NCBI GenBank assembly: GCA_011763485.2
Contig: JAANSK020252941.1
Location: 1 to 22,953, forward strand
DNA: 22,953 nucleotides
Source of the DNA: Isoetes engelmannii
Taxonomy: Eukaryota; Streptophyta; Lycopodiopsida; Isoetales; Isoetaceae
Reading direction: 5' to 3'
Below the pieces are notes generated by a model. That model worked only from the letters and a program-made list of their open reading frames with translations, ran no database searches and was not told the DNA's origin. This document shows, piece by piece, positions 1 to 9,054 of the stretch (the stretch's first letter is position 1; each line of letters begins with the position of its first letter). A program made the position numbers and the translations under genes.

Positions 1-716
1 CTTTTTTCTCCTCACTCGCTTTGTATTCTTGATATTCTTTTAATTTATTGAGATAAGTTCTTCAAAAAAAAAAAAAAAATTCGCCAAAGGCTATTTTTAA
101 TGGTATTAATATTTTTCCATAGTAGAACCCATTATAGATGGCCAAAACACTAACTCGCCATTTCCCATTGAACATTTGCATGTACTCTAAGCGACAAAGT
201 CATGGATCCGCCTAACCTTTTATCCTCCTTGTAGAAGATCATTAAGAAATTGTATATTACTTTACTTCATCATCTGATCTACTCGATGTATCTATCCAGT
301 TAGAAATAATGTAACAAAAGATCTTGTGGGTAATTCTGATTTCTAAAGCTGAAGGGACTTTGTCTGGCCAATTTGGTTGGCACAATGGACTTTTCTTTTT
401 AAATAGATAGTCCTTTGAAATAAAACGTTTCATAATCAAACATTCGTGTCTTGATTAAGCCACAAACGAGGTATTACGTTGAGGCGGGACCTGCCACAGT
501 GTCGGAGCATGTGGATAGGGTAGACATGTCCATACAAATGTAGACTGACGACTTTTTGCATATTGGATAGGAAGAGATTCCCATTTCTGAGACAGGTAGG
601 TCACTAGAGCATGAGCAGCACACACCAGCGTTGAACCTGCGTATCGTTGGTCGTTGGTACTACAGAAACAAGTGGTTTTCCTGCTACGTATGAGGCAATA
701 CATTTTGTTTACCTAG
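1..716. other. Intergenic stretch with an unrecognised minus-strand reading frame
   Basis: The stretch is mostly AT-rich and has a run of 16 A at 64-79. On the minus strand two open stretches lie in the same frame, at 703-455 (82 codons) and 439-257 (60 codons), with at least one stop between them. The first contains a Cys-Ala-Ala-His segment within a hydrophobic run (GSTLVCAAHALVTYL), but I do not recognise the family. I see no RNA gene and no clear promoter. It may be a decayed gene or chance coding capacity. Confidence 0.25.
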
Positions 717-1195
717 GTGATGTACATACATGCAGATGGGGTCGTCTCGGCACGTCATGTTGGAGCGGCACGATCCGACCGTCCTCGTCTCCTCCTAGTA
801 CATTTTAGAGACGCCATCTTCCGATTGCATATCCCGATGCATGGCAATCATTTGAAAGGGACCACCTTTTCCATTCAAGAGGCTCTCATGGCAGCACAGC
901 CTTGCAGGAAGAAGGAGGAATTATGTCTGGTATGCGAACCTCACCTGCACCACAAGTTGGAAGTGTACAAAAGAGGTAAATTATCATTAGGGATCAGCAG
1001 CTTTTTGATCCATGGACAGTTTCTATATAGCTCTGATTTTCTTTATATTTGTCTGTAGTTTCTATTTGTTTTCGTATTATTGTGGTGGGGTTTTGACCCC
1101 AAGTTTCATTTTGGGCTCTTGCCCCATGGCCCGGTTGGGTCCCCGTGGACGTAAAAAACCTATCTTGTCTTATCTTATCTTTATTCTAGAAGGAT
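717..1195 (+). mobile_element. LINE ORF1-like C-terminal fragment with 3' tail
   Basis: An open frame at 717-1058 reads ...SDRPRLLLVHFRDAIFR... followed by a short basic stretch, LKGTTFSIQE, then KKEELCLV and KRGKLSL. The pattern RPR-hydrophobic-F, then L-G/K-G, then I-x-E, then a basic helix and a short strand before G/F is what L1-type ORF1 (Transposase_22-like) C-terminal domains show. These are RNA-binding proteins that coat LINE transcripts. The frame ends in a TAG near 1056. A T-rich 3' region follows and closes in repeats of a TTATC-type pentamer at about 1166-1190, which is how many plant LINE 3' ends look. There is no reverse transcriptase on this strand nearby. It could be a 5'-truncated, rearranged LINE or an ORF1-only derivative. 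The protein match is from memory and modest. Confidence 0.42.
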
Positions 1196-1793
1196 AAAGC
1201 ACATTCACGTTTGCAACAGTTAAATTCTAGTATTGAGCTCTGAAACTATTAATCACAATCATGTTTATGTGTTTCTAACTATGGATGGACAAGTACTTTG
1301 AGCTAGATTTTAATTGAAAAAGGAAAAAACACATAAATCTTGGCTAAACAACATTAGCCAAAGATTTGACTAAGTTTTCATAAAAGAAGTTCAAATTCAA
1401 AGAAAATTGCCAGCATAACTGATCTTGTCACCTGACATTCTAAATTATGGGTGTGCATTTTGCCCTTAAAGGCACTTTGGTCATATTGTGGAGGCATTAC
1501 TCTTGCCTCGAAAGGTTTTCAAGGGAAAACCCTTTGCAGCGATGATGATACTAGAGAGAAGTTGTGGGAGCGTGGAATAAAATGCTAGTGTCAAATAACG
1601 AATCCTGACAGTCTCAAACGCAGGACATTTCAGAAGTGTATGGTTTTCATCTTCAATAACCTGTAGCTAGCCATATTCACGTAATCTCGCTTCTCGCAGC
1701 AATTGCAGTTGCTCCTATCTACATGTCTCAATCTGTAGCTTGTGGGACCCTGTCCGAATTGATGTAATAGCTACAAACTTTTTTTGTGACAAA
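1196..1793. other. Non-coding interval, nothing recognised
   Basis: About 600 bp with no open frame worth reporting, no RNA-like fold and no repeat shared with the rest of the window that I could find. It separates the LINE ORF1-like piece from LTR copy A. Confidence 0.5.
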
Positions 1794-2843
1794 TGTGACG
1801 CTCCTCAAACCTATACGATGCTCCCATCGTATAAATAGGCATTTCCCTTTCTCGACAATATTATCACCAGGAAAGGCCCTCCGTCTAACTCAGACCACTT
1901 GTGATGGCCAAGTGTCTGGGTGAAGGACATGGAGGTGTCATTGGCCCCATTCCTCCACTGGGATATCCTATACTGCAAAAGCGTACACACATGTTAGCAT
2001 TAGCAGCAATACATATACATAATATGCCACCATGAAGGGTGGCCCATCCATCATTAGTATGGACATCAACATAACATAGATAATGCATCATGAGTGAGGG
2101 TTCTACCCGGGCTCAGACTTAGGGGATCAACTAACGGTCAGGGTCTGCGAATAACAATAGATGGAATCATGACAATGGCATTGGCCGGCATAGAAGATTA
2201 GCTAGGGTAGTCCACTCCATTCACCCCTCCTGTGCATACTTTGTAGATAGGCTGAGTCATGATATGGCATGATTGTAACCTTTTGGAGATGTAATATTAT
2301 GCAGTCACCCTATGAGACTACTCCAAGTTGCATCTCTTCAGTCTGATGAGGCAGGAATGGGATGAGTCCCTTCTAGGAGCAATTTTGGTTCTATGTGTGG
2401 CTAGAGGATGTGGCCCCCATCAGGACGACCTACGTCCGTACCTGACTTAGCCCCCCCCAAAATCCATAGGTCGAGCTCACACGCACCTATCGAGCACATG
2501 AAGATCTTTTGGATCGACACCTAAGACCCAGGGGTGTCAGACCCCTACCCGGACCACTCTTAGTGATCGACTATAAGCCTAACACACTATAGGGGACCCT
2601 GTAGCCACGCTCAGTTGCCCCGCCTCCACTTCACTTCCATTATCTGGTGCTCAATCACATCATAACATCTACAGCAAGTGGGCTTTATGCAGGCCGCATT
2701 TATTGAGATTTATGGGATTCTAACTAGAAACATCTACAATCCTAGTAGACTTTCAGTTCTCTACCCTCTCTTATCCCATAAGCACAAGAGATGCAGCAAA
2801 GAATTACCACTAATCCATTCATAACCTCAATTGATCAATAACA
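1794..2843 (-). repeat. LTR copy A (minus-oriented, ~1050 bp)
   Basis: This segment is homologous along its whole length and in the same orientation to 7488-8542, by eye roughly four-fifths identical. Read on the minus strand it starts TGTTATTGATCAATTGAGG and ends GTCACA, so it has the TG...CA ends of an LTR. Copy B has a tRNA-type primer-binding site beside its corresponding end; copy A does not. Copy A is therefore either the 3' LTR of the element whose 5' LTR is copy B, or a separate solo LTR. I see no convincing target-site duplication (flanks ACAAA and TGGAT on the plus strand). The divergence suggests an old insertion. A hairpin lies near its 3' end at 1812-1833. Confidence 0.72.
1812..1833. 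repeat. Perfect 9-bp-arm hairpin near the LTR 3' end
   Basis: TATACGATG at 1812-1820 and CATCGTATA at 1825-1833 are exact reverse complements with a 4-nt loop. On the element's strand the hairpin lies about 20 nt before the end of LTR copy A. The corresponding place in copy B (about 7507-7530) is partly decayed. It could be an RNA structure in the R/U5 part of the LTR; that role is inference. Confidence 0.6.
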
Positions 2844-2861
2844 TGGATTTCAAGTCCTTCG

Positions 2862-3030
2862 AGACATGGTCTAGTGGTAGGGCCTTAAACCGCCACACCG
2901 AGGTCATGGGTTCAAACCTGACCAATATCAGTCTACTAATGGGGACCTTAAAATTCCATTGCCCCGAGGCCACGGATTCAAGTATGATCAATTGTTCTTG
3001 TGGTTATGATAAATTGTTCTTGTGGTAGAG
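2862..3030 (+). mobile_element. tRNA-derived SINE-like sequence, two to three related heads in tandem
   Basis: A perfect pol III A-box, TGGTCTAGTGG, lies at 2867-2877, and a perfect B-box, GGTTCAAACC, at 2909-2918; that is the spacing of a tRNA-derived promoter. A full tRNA fold fails: the acceptor ends do not pair and the T-stem is broken. A second, more diverged copy of the same core (CCTTAAA ... CGAGG-CA-GG-TTCAA) follows at about 2940-2990, and a third partial start (GTGGTAGAGACCTTAAACC) at about 3022-3040. This matches the head of a plant SINE, duplicated. It lies directly beside LTR copy A. The call rests on the boxes and the internal repetition; I cannot name the SINE family. Confidence 0.6.
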
Positions 3031-3264
3031 ACCTTAAACCTGCCATATGTAATGGATAATCACATGCAAAGCATCTCCTAGCATAGAATCAGAATGATTG
3101 CGCATAGGGGAGCATTGGCTTTCATGTGATCTGTAAAATAAAGTGAAACCTTAAACCTGCCATATGTAATGGATAATCACATGCAAAGCATCTCCTAGCA
3201 TAGAATCGGAATGATTGCGCATAGGGGAGCATTGGCTTTCATGTGATCTATAAAATAAAGTGAA
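3031..3264. repeat. Tandem duplication, 117-bp unit x 2
   Basis: Unit 1 (3031-3147) and unit 2 (3148-3264) both begin ACCTTAAACCTGCCATATG and end AAAATAAAGTGAA. I count two differences in 117 positions, so the duplication is recent compared with the LTR copies around it. It directly follows the tRNA-like heads, and each unit begins with the CCTTAAACC core of those heads. Confidence 0.9.
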
Positions 3265-5391
3265 GTAGAATGTCATGATGTGGGAAAAGTAAAGAAAGTT
3301 GATAGAACCCTTTAATTCATTGTCCGTATGACATACTAGAAGAATTAACTTTAAGTCCCTCAACTATACTTTGAACACACTTTTACCATGAATTTGGTTT
3401 GGAGTTCCTCCATTCTAAAAGTTGCTTACTAGGGTATGCACATTTCGAATTAGATTGTGTCTATGAGTATGGCCGTAACATTGACAATTGTGGTGCTAGA
3501 ACCACAAGACATCTAGGGCGCAAGATCATTTGCATGTGAAAACATGACTGAAGTAATCGAAATTTTAAATCTTGTGTGGATGACATTATCCACCAGATTT
3601 TGACAGTGGAGTGGATTATGATTAGAGTTTGAAGCAAGGTTGTACATGGTAAAACATATATATTATATTTGTGACTATTTGAGAGCCTATGATAGAGTAC
3701 TAACACAACGATGTAGCCATGTAATTTGATTACCTTTGATCTTTGACTTATGATGGCTCACTGATGTTGTCATGTGTCATAACAACAAAGTATCATTCAT
3801 GAATGTTGGAAAGATCAGGTAGCATGAGATACTACAGTAAGGGTGATATCCAAGATGTTGACTTCAACATTTAGTTCATGCTAATTGAAAATGAAAATAC
3901 CGAAGGCATTCGTAAAGGCCGAACGTCATGTTACTTGACGAGGGTGAGAAAAGAAGCATAATGATATGCTTGTAGATGGACATACTAGATTAGGTATAGA
4001 TTCCAAGAGACAAACATTTAAGTTATCTCAATTGTTTGGATTTGACTATCTTCAAGAGTTACGACCCGTTAACTTAAAGATAGGGGCATGAAAAGAATAT
4101 AATTCATGGGGATATATCGAGTTAGACTACTATAAACATTGGTGTTACATTCTGGAACATCCCGAGCATGGTGTAGAAAAAGAGGAAGTAGTATAGAATA
4201 GGAGCTCCTCAATCCGAAGGATCGTAGATGAAGATCTTCAAATCAGCGCCACAAGCTAGGAAGAAAATATTTGGTCTAGAAAGTCCTAGATAGTGGAATT
4301 AACTTTTCCAAGTTTCTTCTGCAAAGTTTATGGTCATTCACGCCCATTCAAATGGGTGCTAACAAGATCAAGACAACTATGGCACAGAGGTGATATCACA
4401 TGGATGTACTATCCATGTGTGTAGAACTATCTCACCGGCAAGGAGGCAGTGTTGAATCCTTAAGTAAGTATAGGGGGATCCAGAGCCTTGAAGTATAAAC
4501 TTCATGTTGGTTAACGCCCTAACAATAGGGGGCGTGTTCTTAAGGAGTAAGGGTCGAAATGGCAAATCTAACGTAGTTAAATAAAATCAACCAATTGTGT
4601 AAGTCTCATGGGAAACTTCTCATGAAGAAACATATTTCATGGGGAGAGGTTGGTCACGAGAAATAGGTGGTAGGAAGAGATATAAACTAGATCAATCTTG
4701 AAGAATAGGTCTTGTAGGCCTAATAAGAAGCGTAATTTGCACTACATCTGTGAACAGATATAATAGCAGATATACAAAAAAAAAAGCTTTAATCCTTAAC
4801 ATATTCGCTCATTGCTATGCAACTGTGATCACACAGGTCCGACGACTTCTTTCTCGTCATTCTTGTCCACGGTATCGTCTAGAAAAAAAAAACAGAACAG
4901 GCTGGGGTGTGCATTGTCCCAAGGAAGACAGATTCACAAAGCGGCTCACTAAATTTGGACACATATATATGCAATAAAAAAGATTTGTTTGGTGGCAGAA
5001 GACCAGAGGTTCAAAGGTTGTAATAAACTTTTAAGGTACATCTACATATAATGTGCATCCGCACTTATGCGGAGGTATAAACATACAAGGGGTTTGTTGT
5101 TCGTCTTCTTGGTCCAATAGGGTAGAGTTGGCTCCCATAGCATTGAGATTATAAAGAAGATGGATGTTCAAGGCATTAAACTTGTGAAGGACCGAACATT
5201 TAGGTAGAGGATATGATATGGTAGGGCAAGGCCATACATAAACCTATCAACCAGCCCAGTAGGATTTAATCTTTTAGGGGGCATCTAAGTTGAATCCTGT
5301 CTGAGACAAAAGCTTAGGTATCGTTATGGTACTAGGGGCTCAGGTCTACGAGCCATGGGGACATGAGGAAGTAGTAGCAGCTAGGAAGGGT
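3265..5391. other. Unrecognised region inside the LTR-bounded block
   Basis: About 2.1 kb between the two LTR copies. There is no open frame longer than about 80 codons, and none carries a motif I know on either strand. It may be decayed internal sequence of the LTR element or unrelated DNA. An A-run sits at about 4779-4787, and a GAATA pentamer run begins at the right edge. Confidence 0.45.
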
Positions 5392-6945
5392 TAGGAATAG
5401 AATAGAATAGAATGTATTTTATCATCCATGGAGACCAAGTGGTGCTCAAACAAAAGAGAGCAGCAAGTGTATTGCTGTCAGGATTAAATAACCCCGTTTT
5501 GAAAGGTTTTCGAGGGAAAATTGTTGGCAGGAATATGTATGCTGGTATATTGTACAGTCATATGACACACTTCAATATCGCACTGGAGGACACAACTGAG
5601 TCCGTGTATCCATAACCTCCTAAAGGTATGATCCCAGCAAACCCTTCGAGGCCGTGCCCAATATCAAATGCAGAGGCTAGCCAGGCATAACCAAATGAAC
5701 ATACCGTATCCAGATATGATCGAATGGTTGGGCAGGTCTGAATGGCATGTCAGTCAAGCTCGATGCGGAGGTGATGCGCACCTGGACGAATGGAAGCTAT
5801 CAGTCTGTGTTTCTTCATGGGCAACGGGGTGCGCAGGTAGTGCTGTAGACCTCGCATGAGCATGGGATTTACTTATTGCCGATAGTGTCCAGCTTAACAT
5901 GGGTCAAAGCATCTGCATCCCAGAGTTTGCTAAAGAAGCACGCGCCAAGGTACTGCTTCAATTCATCGTAATCATTCTTTGTTCGTACCGATATGCATCT
6001 GTGTACATTGAGGCGCTACGGGCCCATTGCTACAGCTAAAGTAAGATTGGTCAAATGGGCATCACCCATACCAACCACCTTCTAGAAGTAAATGATATGG
6101 CGGTCCAGTGCAGCCCTCTGTAGGACTAAGAACTCGTCTCCTGCATTAGTATCTGATATGGAACTGTGGACTTCATCCTAAGTGCTCATGCTAAAAAGGA
6201 TTTTTGCACCAGTTCCAGGTCATTCCAGGTGGCGAAGGATATTATCGAACCCCACATCTCCCATACAAGAGAACAGGTTCGACCAGGGCCCATAACAGGT
6301 GTGACTGATGACCCCAAGCATATTGTAACTATTGTTTTACATGGCATACAATGCTTTCCAGCCTGCTGTGACGTCCAACCTGATGAAATATCCCAGTGTG
6401 TGGTAGTTGGAAACTCGATTCCTAAATATTTGTAGGTCACAGCCACCTCCACATTTTGCCCCTGGTAGGTGAAGGAGGGAAGACTTGGCTGATGGGCGGA
6501 TGAAACTAGCAGTACTCTTGATTTGGCCATATTAATGCGCATGCTAGCGCTGGCAAAAAAGCACTAGAGCATCCAGTTGATTCTGTGTGTACGCCAGGAG
6601 GTCCACGTCATTGGCGTATATTAGTTTCTAGATTATGTGGTGCATGAGTTGTGCACCGGCACCCCATGTTCAGCACGCCAATCTTCCAAGTGATTATTGC
6701 ATAATCCAAATAGCGTTGAGAAGAGGGGACAACCCTAGTGGACTCCAATACTGCTGATGACAGACTGCCCTGATAGTGTCAAACGACCTGAACATGTGTC
6801 ATATAACCTGTAGATTGCATCCTGCAAGTCCCTAGTCATCATACCAGTGATTGCAAGAAAAGATTGTAGCTCTTAAGGGTCTCTGTGACCAACTTCTCCC
6901 AAAGCATCTATCAGTAGCCATCATAAGCACATTGATTAATTGCGA
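5392..6945 (-). mobile_element. 5'-truncated LINE: RT, C-terminal domain and pentamer tail
   Basis: Read on the minus strand, recognisable reverse-transcriptase blocks come in the right order. AYDG is at about 6920, LQDAIYRLYDTCSGRLTLSG at about 6830-6775, GVH-stop-GCPLFSTLFGL at about 6750-6710 (the family has GVRQGCP, so the Gln codon is now TAG), and YANDVDLLA at about 6625-6600, where the catalytic YADD has become YAND. Then come KSRVLLVSSA and YKYLGIEF (6542-6420). Downstream are PVMGPG (about 6300), LELVQKSFLA and a C-terminal RPGAHHLRIEL at about 5795-5765. The 3' end is a run of TATTC pentamers (GAATA on the plus strand, 5396-5411). The 5' side stops within RT, the usual 5' truncation from incomplete target-primed reverse transcription. 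Several frame changes and stops show it is dead. Confidence 0.85.
5396..5411 (-). repeat. LINE 3' tail, TATTC pentamer run
   Basis: Three to four GAATA repeats on the plus strand read as ATTCT/TATTC at the 3' terminus of the minus-strand LINE. Many plant LINEs end in a short microsatellite instead of plain poly-A. The run fixes the 3' end of the element at about 5392-5412. Confidence 0.6.
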
Positions 6946-7248
6946 GTGTGGATGTTGTAGTTGGCATTTGCAGTAAATGTCAAAGGACAACGAAATAAAA
7001 ATTGAAAATCATGCGGTTGAAGGGTACTGCATGACAGGTTGGCGAATAAAATCCACTTTCCAGAAGCTCAAATGTGTCTTGCATAGAAAACCAGAGCCTA
7101 TATGTGGAAGTCCTCTACACAACCGCGCAAGAATCACTTCGATCCGAGCTCCCCATAAAAAGTTATGGGCCCTTGGAAGTAAACGACCTCTTACTGCCCT
7201 AGACATAACTTTGCCCTTCTTTTTCCTTCTACTCTCCTCTTACTAATT
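6946..7248 (-). other. Interval with an open frame of uncertain origin (zf-RVT-like or LTR leader)
   Basis: A minus-strand open frame at 7206-7009 (65 codons) contains RLLPRAHNFLWGARIEV and ends near a Cys/His-bearing segment. The PR-hK-FLW pattern resembles the start of the zinc-binding domain (zf-RVT) found after the RT of L1-type plant LINEs, although only part of the domain would be present. Alternatively this is the 5' leader of the LTR element, since it lies 280-480 nt from the primer-binding site on the same strand. I cannot decide between them. Confidence 0.28.
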
Positions 7249-7412
7249 AACTTCTAAATCACTTACATGGCTTAATTTCCTACTTGTAAGAAAAGTTAGA
7301 AGGGCTTCTCTACCTTCTTATACTCACTACAACTTCTATATCACCTACATGGGCTTACTTTCCTACTTGTAAGGAACTTAGAAGGGCTTTTCTACCTTCT
7401 TACACTCACTAC
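7249..7412. repeat. Tandem duplication, 82-bp unit x 2
   Basis: Unit 1 (7249-7330) and unit 2 (7331-7412) both start AACTTCTA-ATCAC-TACATGG and end TTCTTA-ACTCACTAC, with about ten differences. A fragment of a third start (AACTA) follows. It lies between the primer-binding site of LTR copy B and the unresolved open frame, so it would be in the untranslated leader if the LTR element is intact here. Confidence 0.8.
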
Positions 7413-7474
7413 AACTATTCGGCTTAACTAAGTAGGGCATGGCCAGTGTTATGATCCAGTCTACGAAGATCATG

Positions 7475-7486
7475 GCTTTGATACCA
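7475..7486 (-). other. Primer-binding site, initiator-Met tRNA type
   Basis: On the minus strand the sequence reads TGGTATCAAAGC, one base from the end of LTR copy B. The usual plant site complementary to initiator methionine tRNA is TGGTATCAGAGC, so 11 of 12 bases match. It marks copy B as the 5' LTR of a minus-oriented element whose interior extends toward lower coordinates. This primer type is used by Copia elements and by some Ty3/gypsy lineages, so it does not settle the superfamily. Confidence 0.75.
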
Positions 7487-7487
7487 T

Positions 7488-8542
7488 TGTGACTCTCCTC
7501 GAACCTATACGATGCTCCCATCATGTAAATACGGGAATTCCCCTTCTTGACAATACTATCACTAGGAAAGATCCTCCGTCTAACTCGGACCACTTGTGAT
7601 GGGCCAAGTTTCTGAGTGGAGAAAATGGAGGTGTCATTGGCCCCATTCCACCACTAGGATATCCTATACTGTGGAAGCGTACATACATGTTATCACTAGC
7701 AACAATACATATAAATAATGCCGCCACGAAGGGTGGCCCATCCATCATCGGTACAAACATCAAACATAACATATATAATGCATCATGAGTGAGGATTCTA
7801 TCCCGGGTCCAGTCTTGAGGGGGTCAAGTGACAGTCAGGGTCTCCAGATGACAACAGAGGGAATAATGACAATGAGGTTGGCTGGCAAAGAACATTGGCT
7901 AGGGTAGTCCACTCCTGTGCATACTTTGCAGATAGGCCGAGACATGATATGGCGTGATTGTAGCCTTCCGGAGACGTAATTTCATGGAGCCACCCTATGA
8001 GACTGCTCCATGTTGCATCTCTCCGGTCCAATGAGACAAGAATGGAACGAGTCCTTTCCAGGAGCATCATGGTTCCATGGGTGGCTAGGGGATGTGGCCT
8101 CCATCAGAGCGTCCCACGTTCGTACCTGACTTAACCCTCCCAAAATCCATAGGTCGAGCTCACCCCCACCTATCGAGCCTAGAACGATCTTTTGGATCAA
8201 CAACTGCGACCCAAGGGGTGTCAGATGCATGCCCAACCCACACTCAGTGATCGACTATAAGCCTATCATACTATAGGATCCCAGTAGCCACGCTCAGCAA
8301 GGCCTCGCCTCCACTTCACCATTTATCCGTTATCTGGTGCTCAATCAAATCATAGCATCGACAGCTAGGTGGGCTCTATGCACATGCTGCATTTATTGGG
8401 ATTTATGGAATTCTAGCTAGAAACATCTACAATTCTAGTAGCCTTTTGGCCTTTTAGGTCTCTACCCTCCCTTATCCCAAAAGCACAAGAGGTGCATACA
8501 AGAGCTACTTAATCCATTCGTAACCTCAATTGATCAACAACA
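7488..8542 (-). repeat. LTR copy B (minus-oriented 5' LTR, ~1055 bp)
   Basis: Homologous along its full length to LTR copy A, same orientation, nearly equal length. On the minus strand it starts TGTTGTTGATCAATTGAGG and ends GAGAGTCACA, followed by the primer-binding site. With copy A as 3' LTR the element would span 1794-8542 with an interior of about 4.6 kb. No gag or pol is recognisable inside, and a LINE occupies part of it. The two LTRs have drifted far apart, so the insertion is old or the two copies are independent. No matching target-site duplication is apparent (outer flanks differ). Confidence 0.75.
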
Positions 8543-9049
8543 TAAGATTTAGTCATCCATCTAAGCAGCCAATGGGTTGATTTTATCGAGAAACTCAAGC
8601 TAACTAATCCTACTAACCAATATCTTGAATGGAACCGTTATCCTAAAGGTTTTCCATTCTCTTCTTGTTTGGACAAGCTGCTGATCCTCCTTCCAGCTGG
8701 GGCAAAATTGGGATGAGGTTCCAATTTGATTAAGTCTATTTTTGTTAAGTCCTTCCTTGCCAATTGATTTGGGCTAGGTGTCAATGCTAAATTAGTTAAT
8801 CATAATTCATCTAATTATTATTAACTAATTTAGTATTTTAGCCTTTTATTTTGATATTTACACTTCACATAGCTAACCTTAGCTTATGAATGATTAATGC
8901 ATTATTAATTATTCATAGTGATGTGTCATGTATTTATACAAATAAGGCATATAAAATACTTGGAGCGTCACAACAAAGAAGCTAGCAAATAAAGCCAAAC
9001 TGTGGTTTATGGGTGCATGATAATGGCCAATTTTAACTTGGACCAAGGT
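8543..9049. other. AT-rich interval with two palindromic structures
   Basis: No gene. CTAAATTAGTTAAT at 8787-8800 is an exact inverted copy of 8820-8833 with a 19-nt spacer. A second, nearly perfect palindrome of about 35 nt lies at 8883-8918 (TTATGAATGATTAATGCA ... ATTATTCATAG). Such paired structures could be MITE ends, but I see no clear terminal inverted repeats bounding the pair. Confidence 0.5.
8787..8833. repeat. Perfect 14-bp inverted repeat
   Basis: Arms CTAAATTAGTTAAT (8787-8800) and ATTAACTAATTTAG (8820-8833) with a 19-nt AT-rich spacer. Composition is AT-only apart from two bases, so chance is more likely than for a mixed sequence. Confidence 0.75.
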
Positions 9050-9054
9050 AAATG

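Noticed and set aside
455-703. A cysteine-protease-like frame (CAAHALV)
   Set aside because: A single Cys/His-bearing segment without a partner motif; the frame is short and followed by a stop.
1885-2091. A conserved small protein shared by LTR copies A and B (IGYPSGGMGPMTPP in both)
   Set aside because: The shared peptide is explained by nucleotide similarity of two LTR copies; the frames differ outside it and nothing suggests translation.
2860-2930. A functional tRNA gene
   Set aside because: The A and B boxes are perfect, but the acceptor strands do not pair, the T-stem has mismatches and no proper anticodon arm forms. The repeated heads fit a SINE better.
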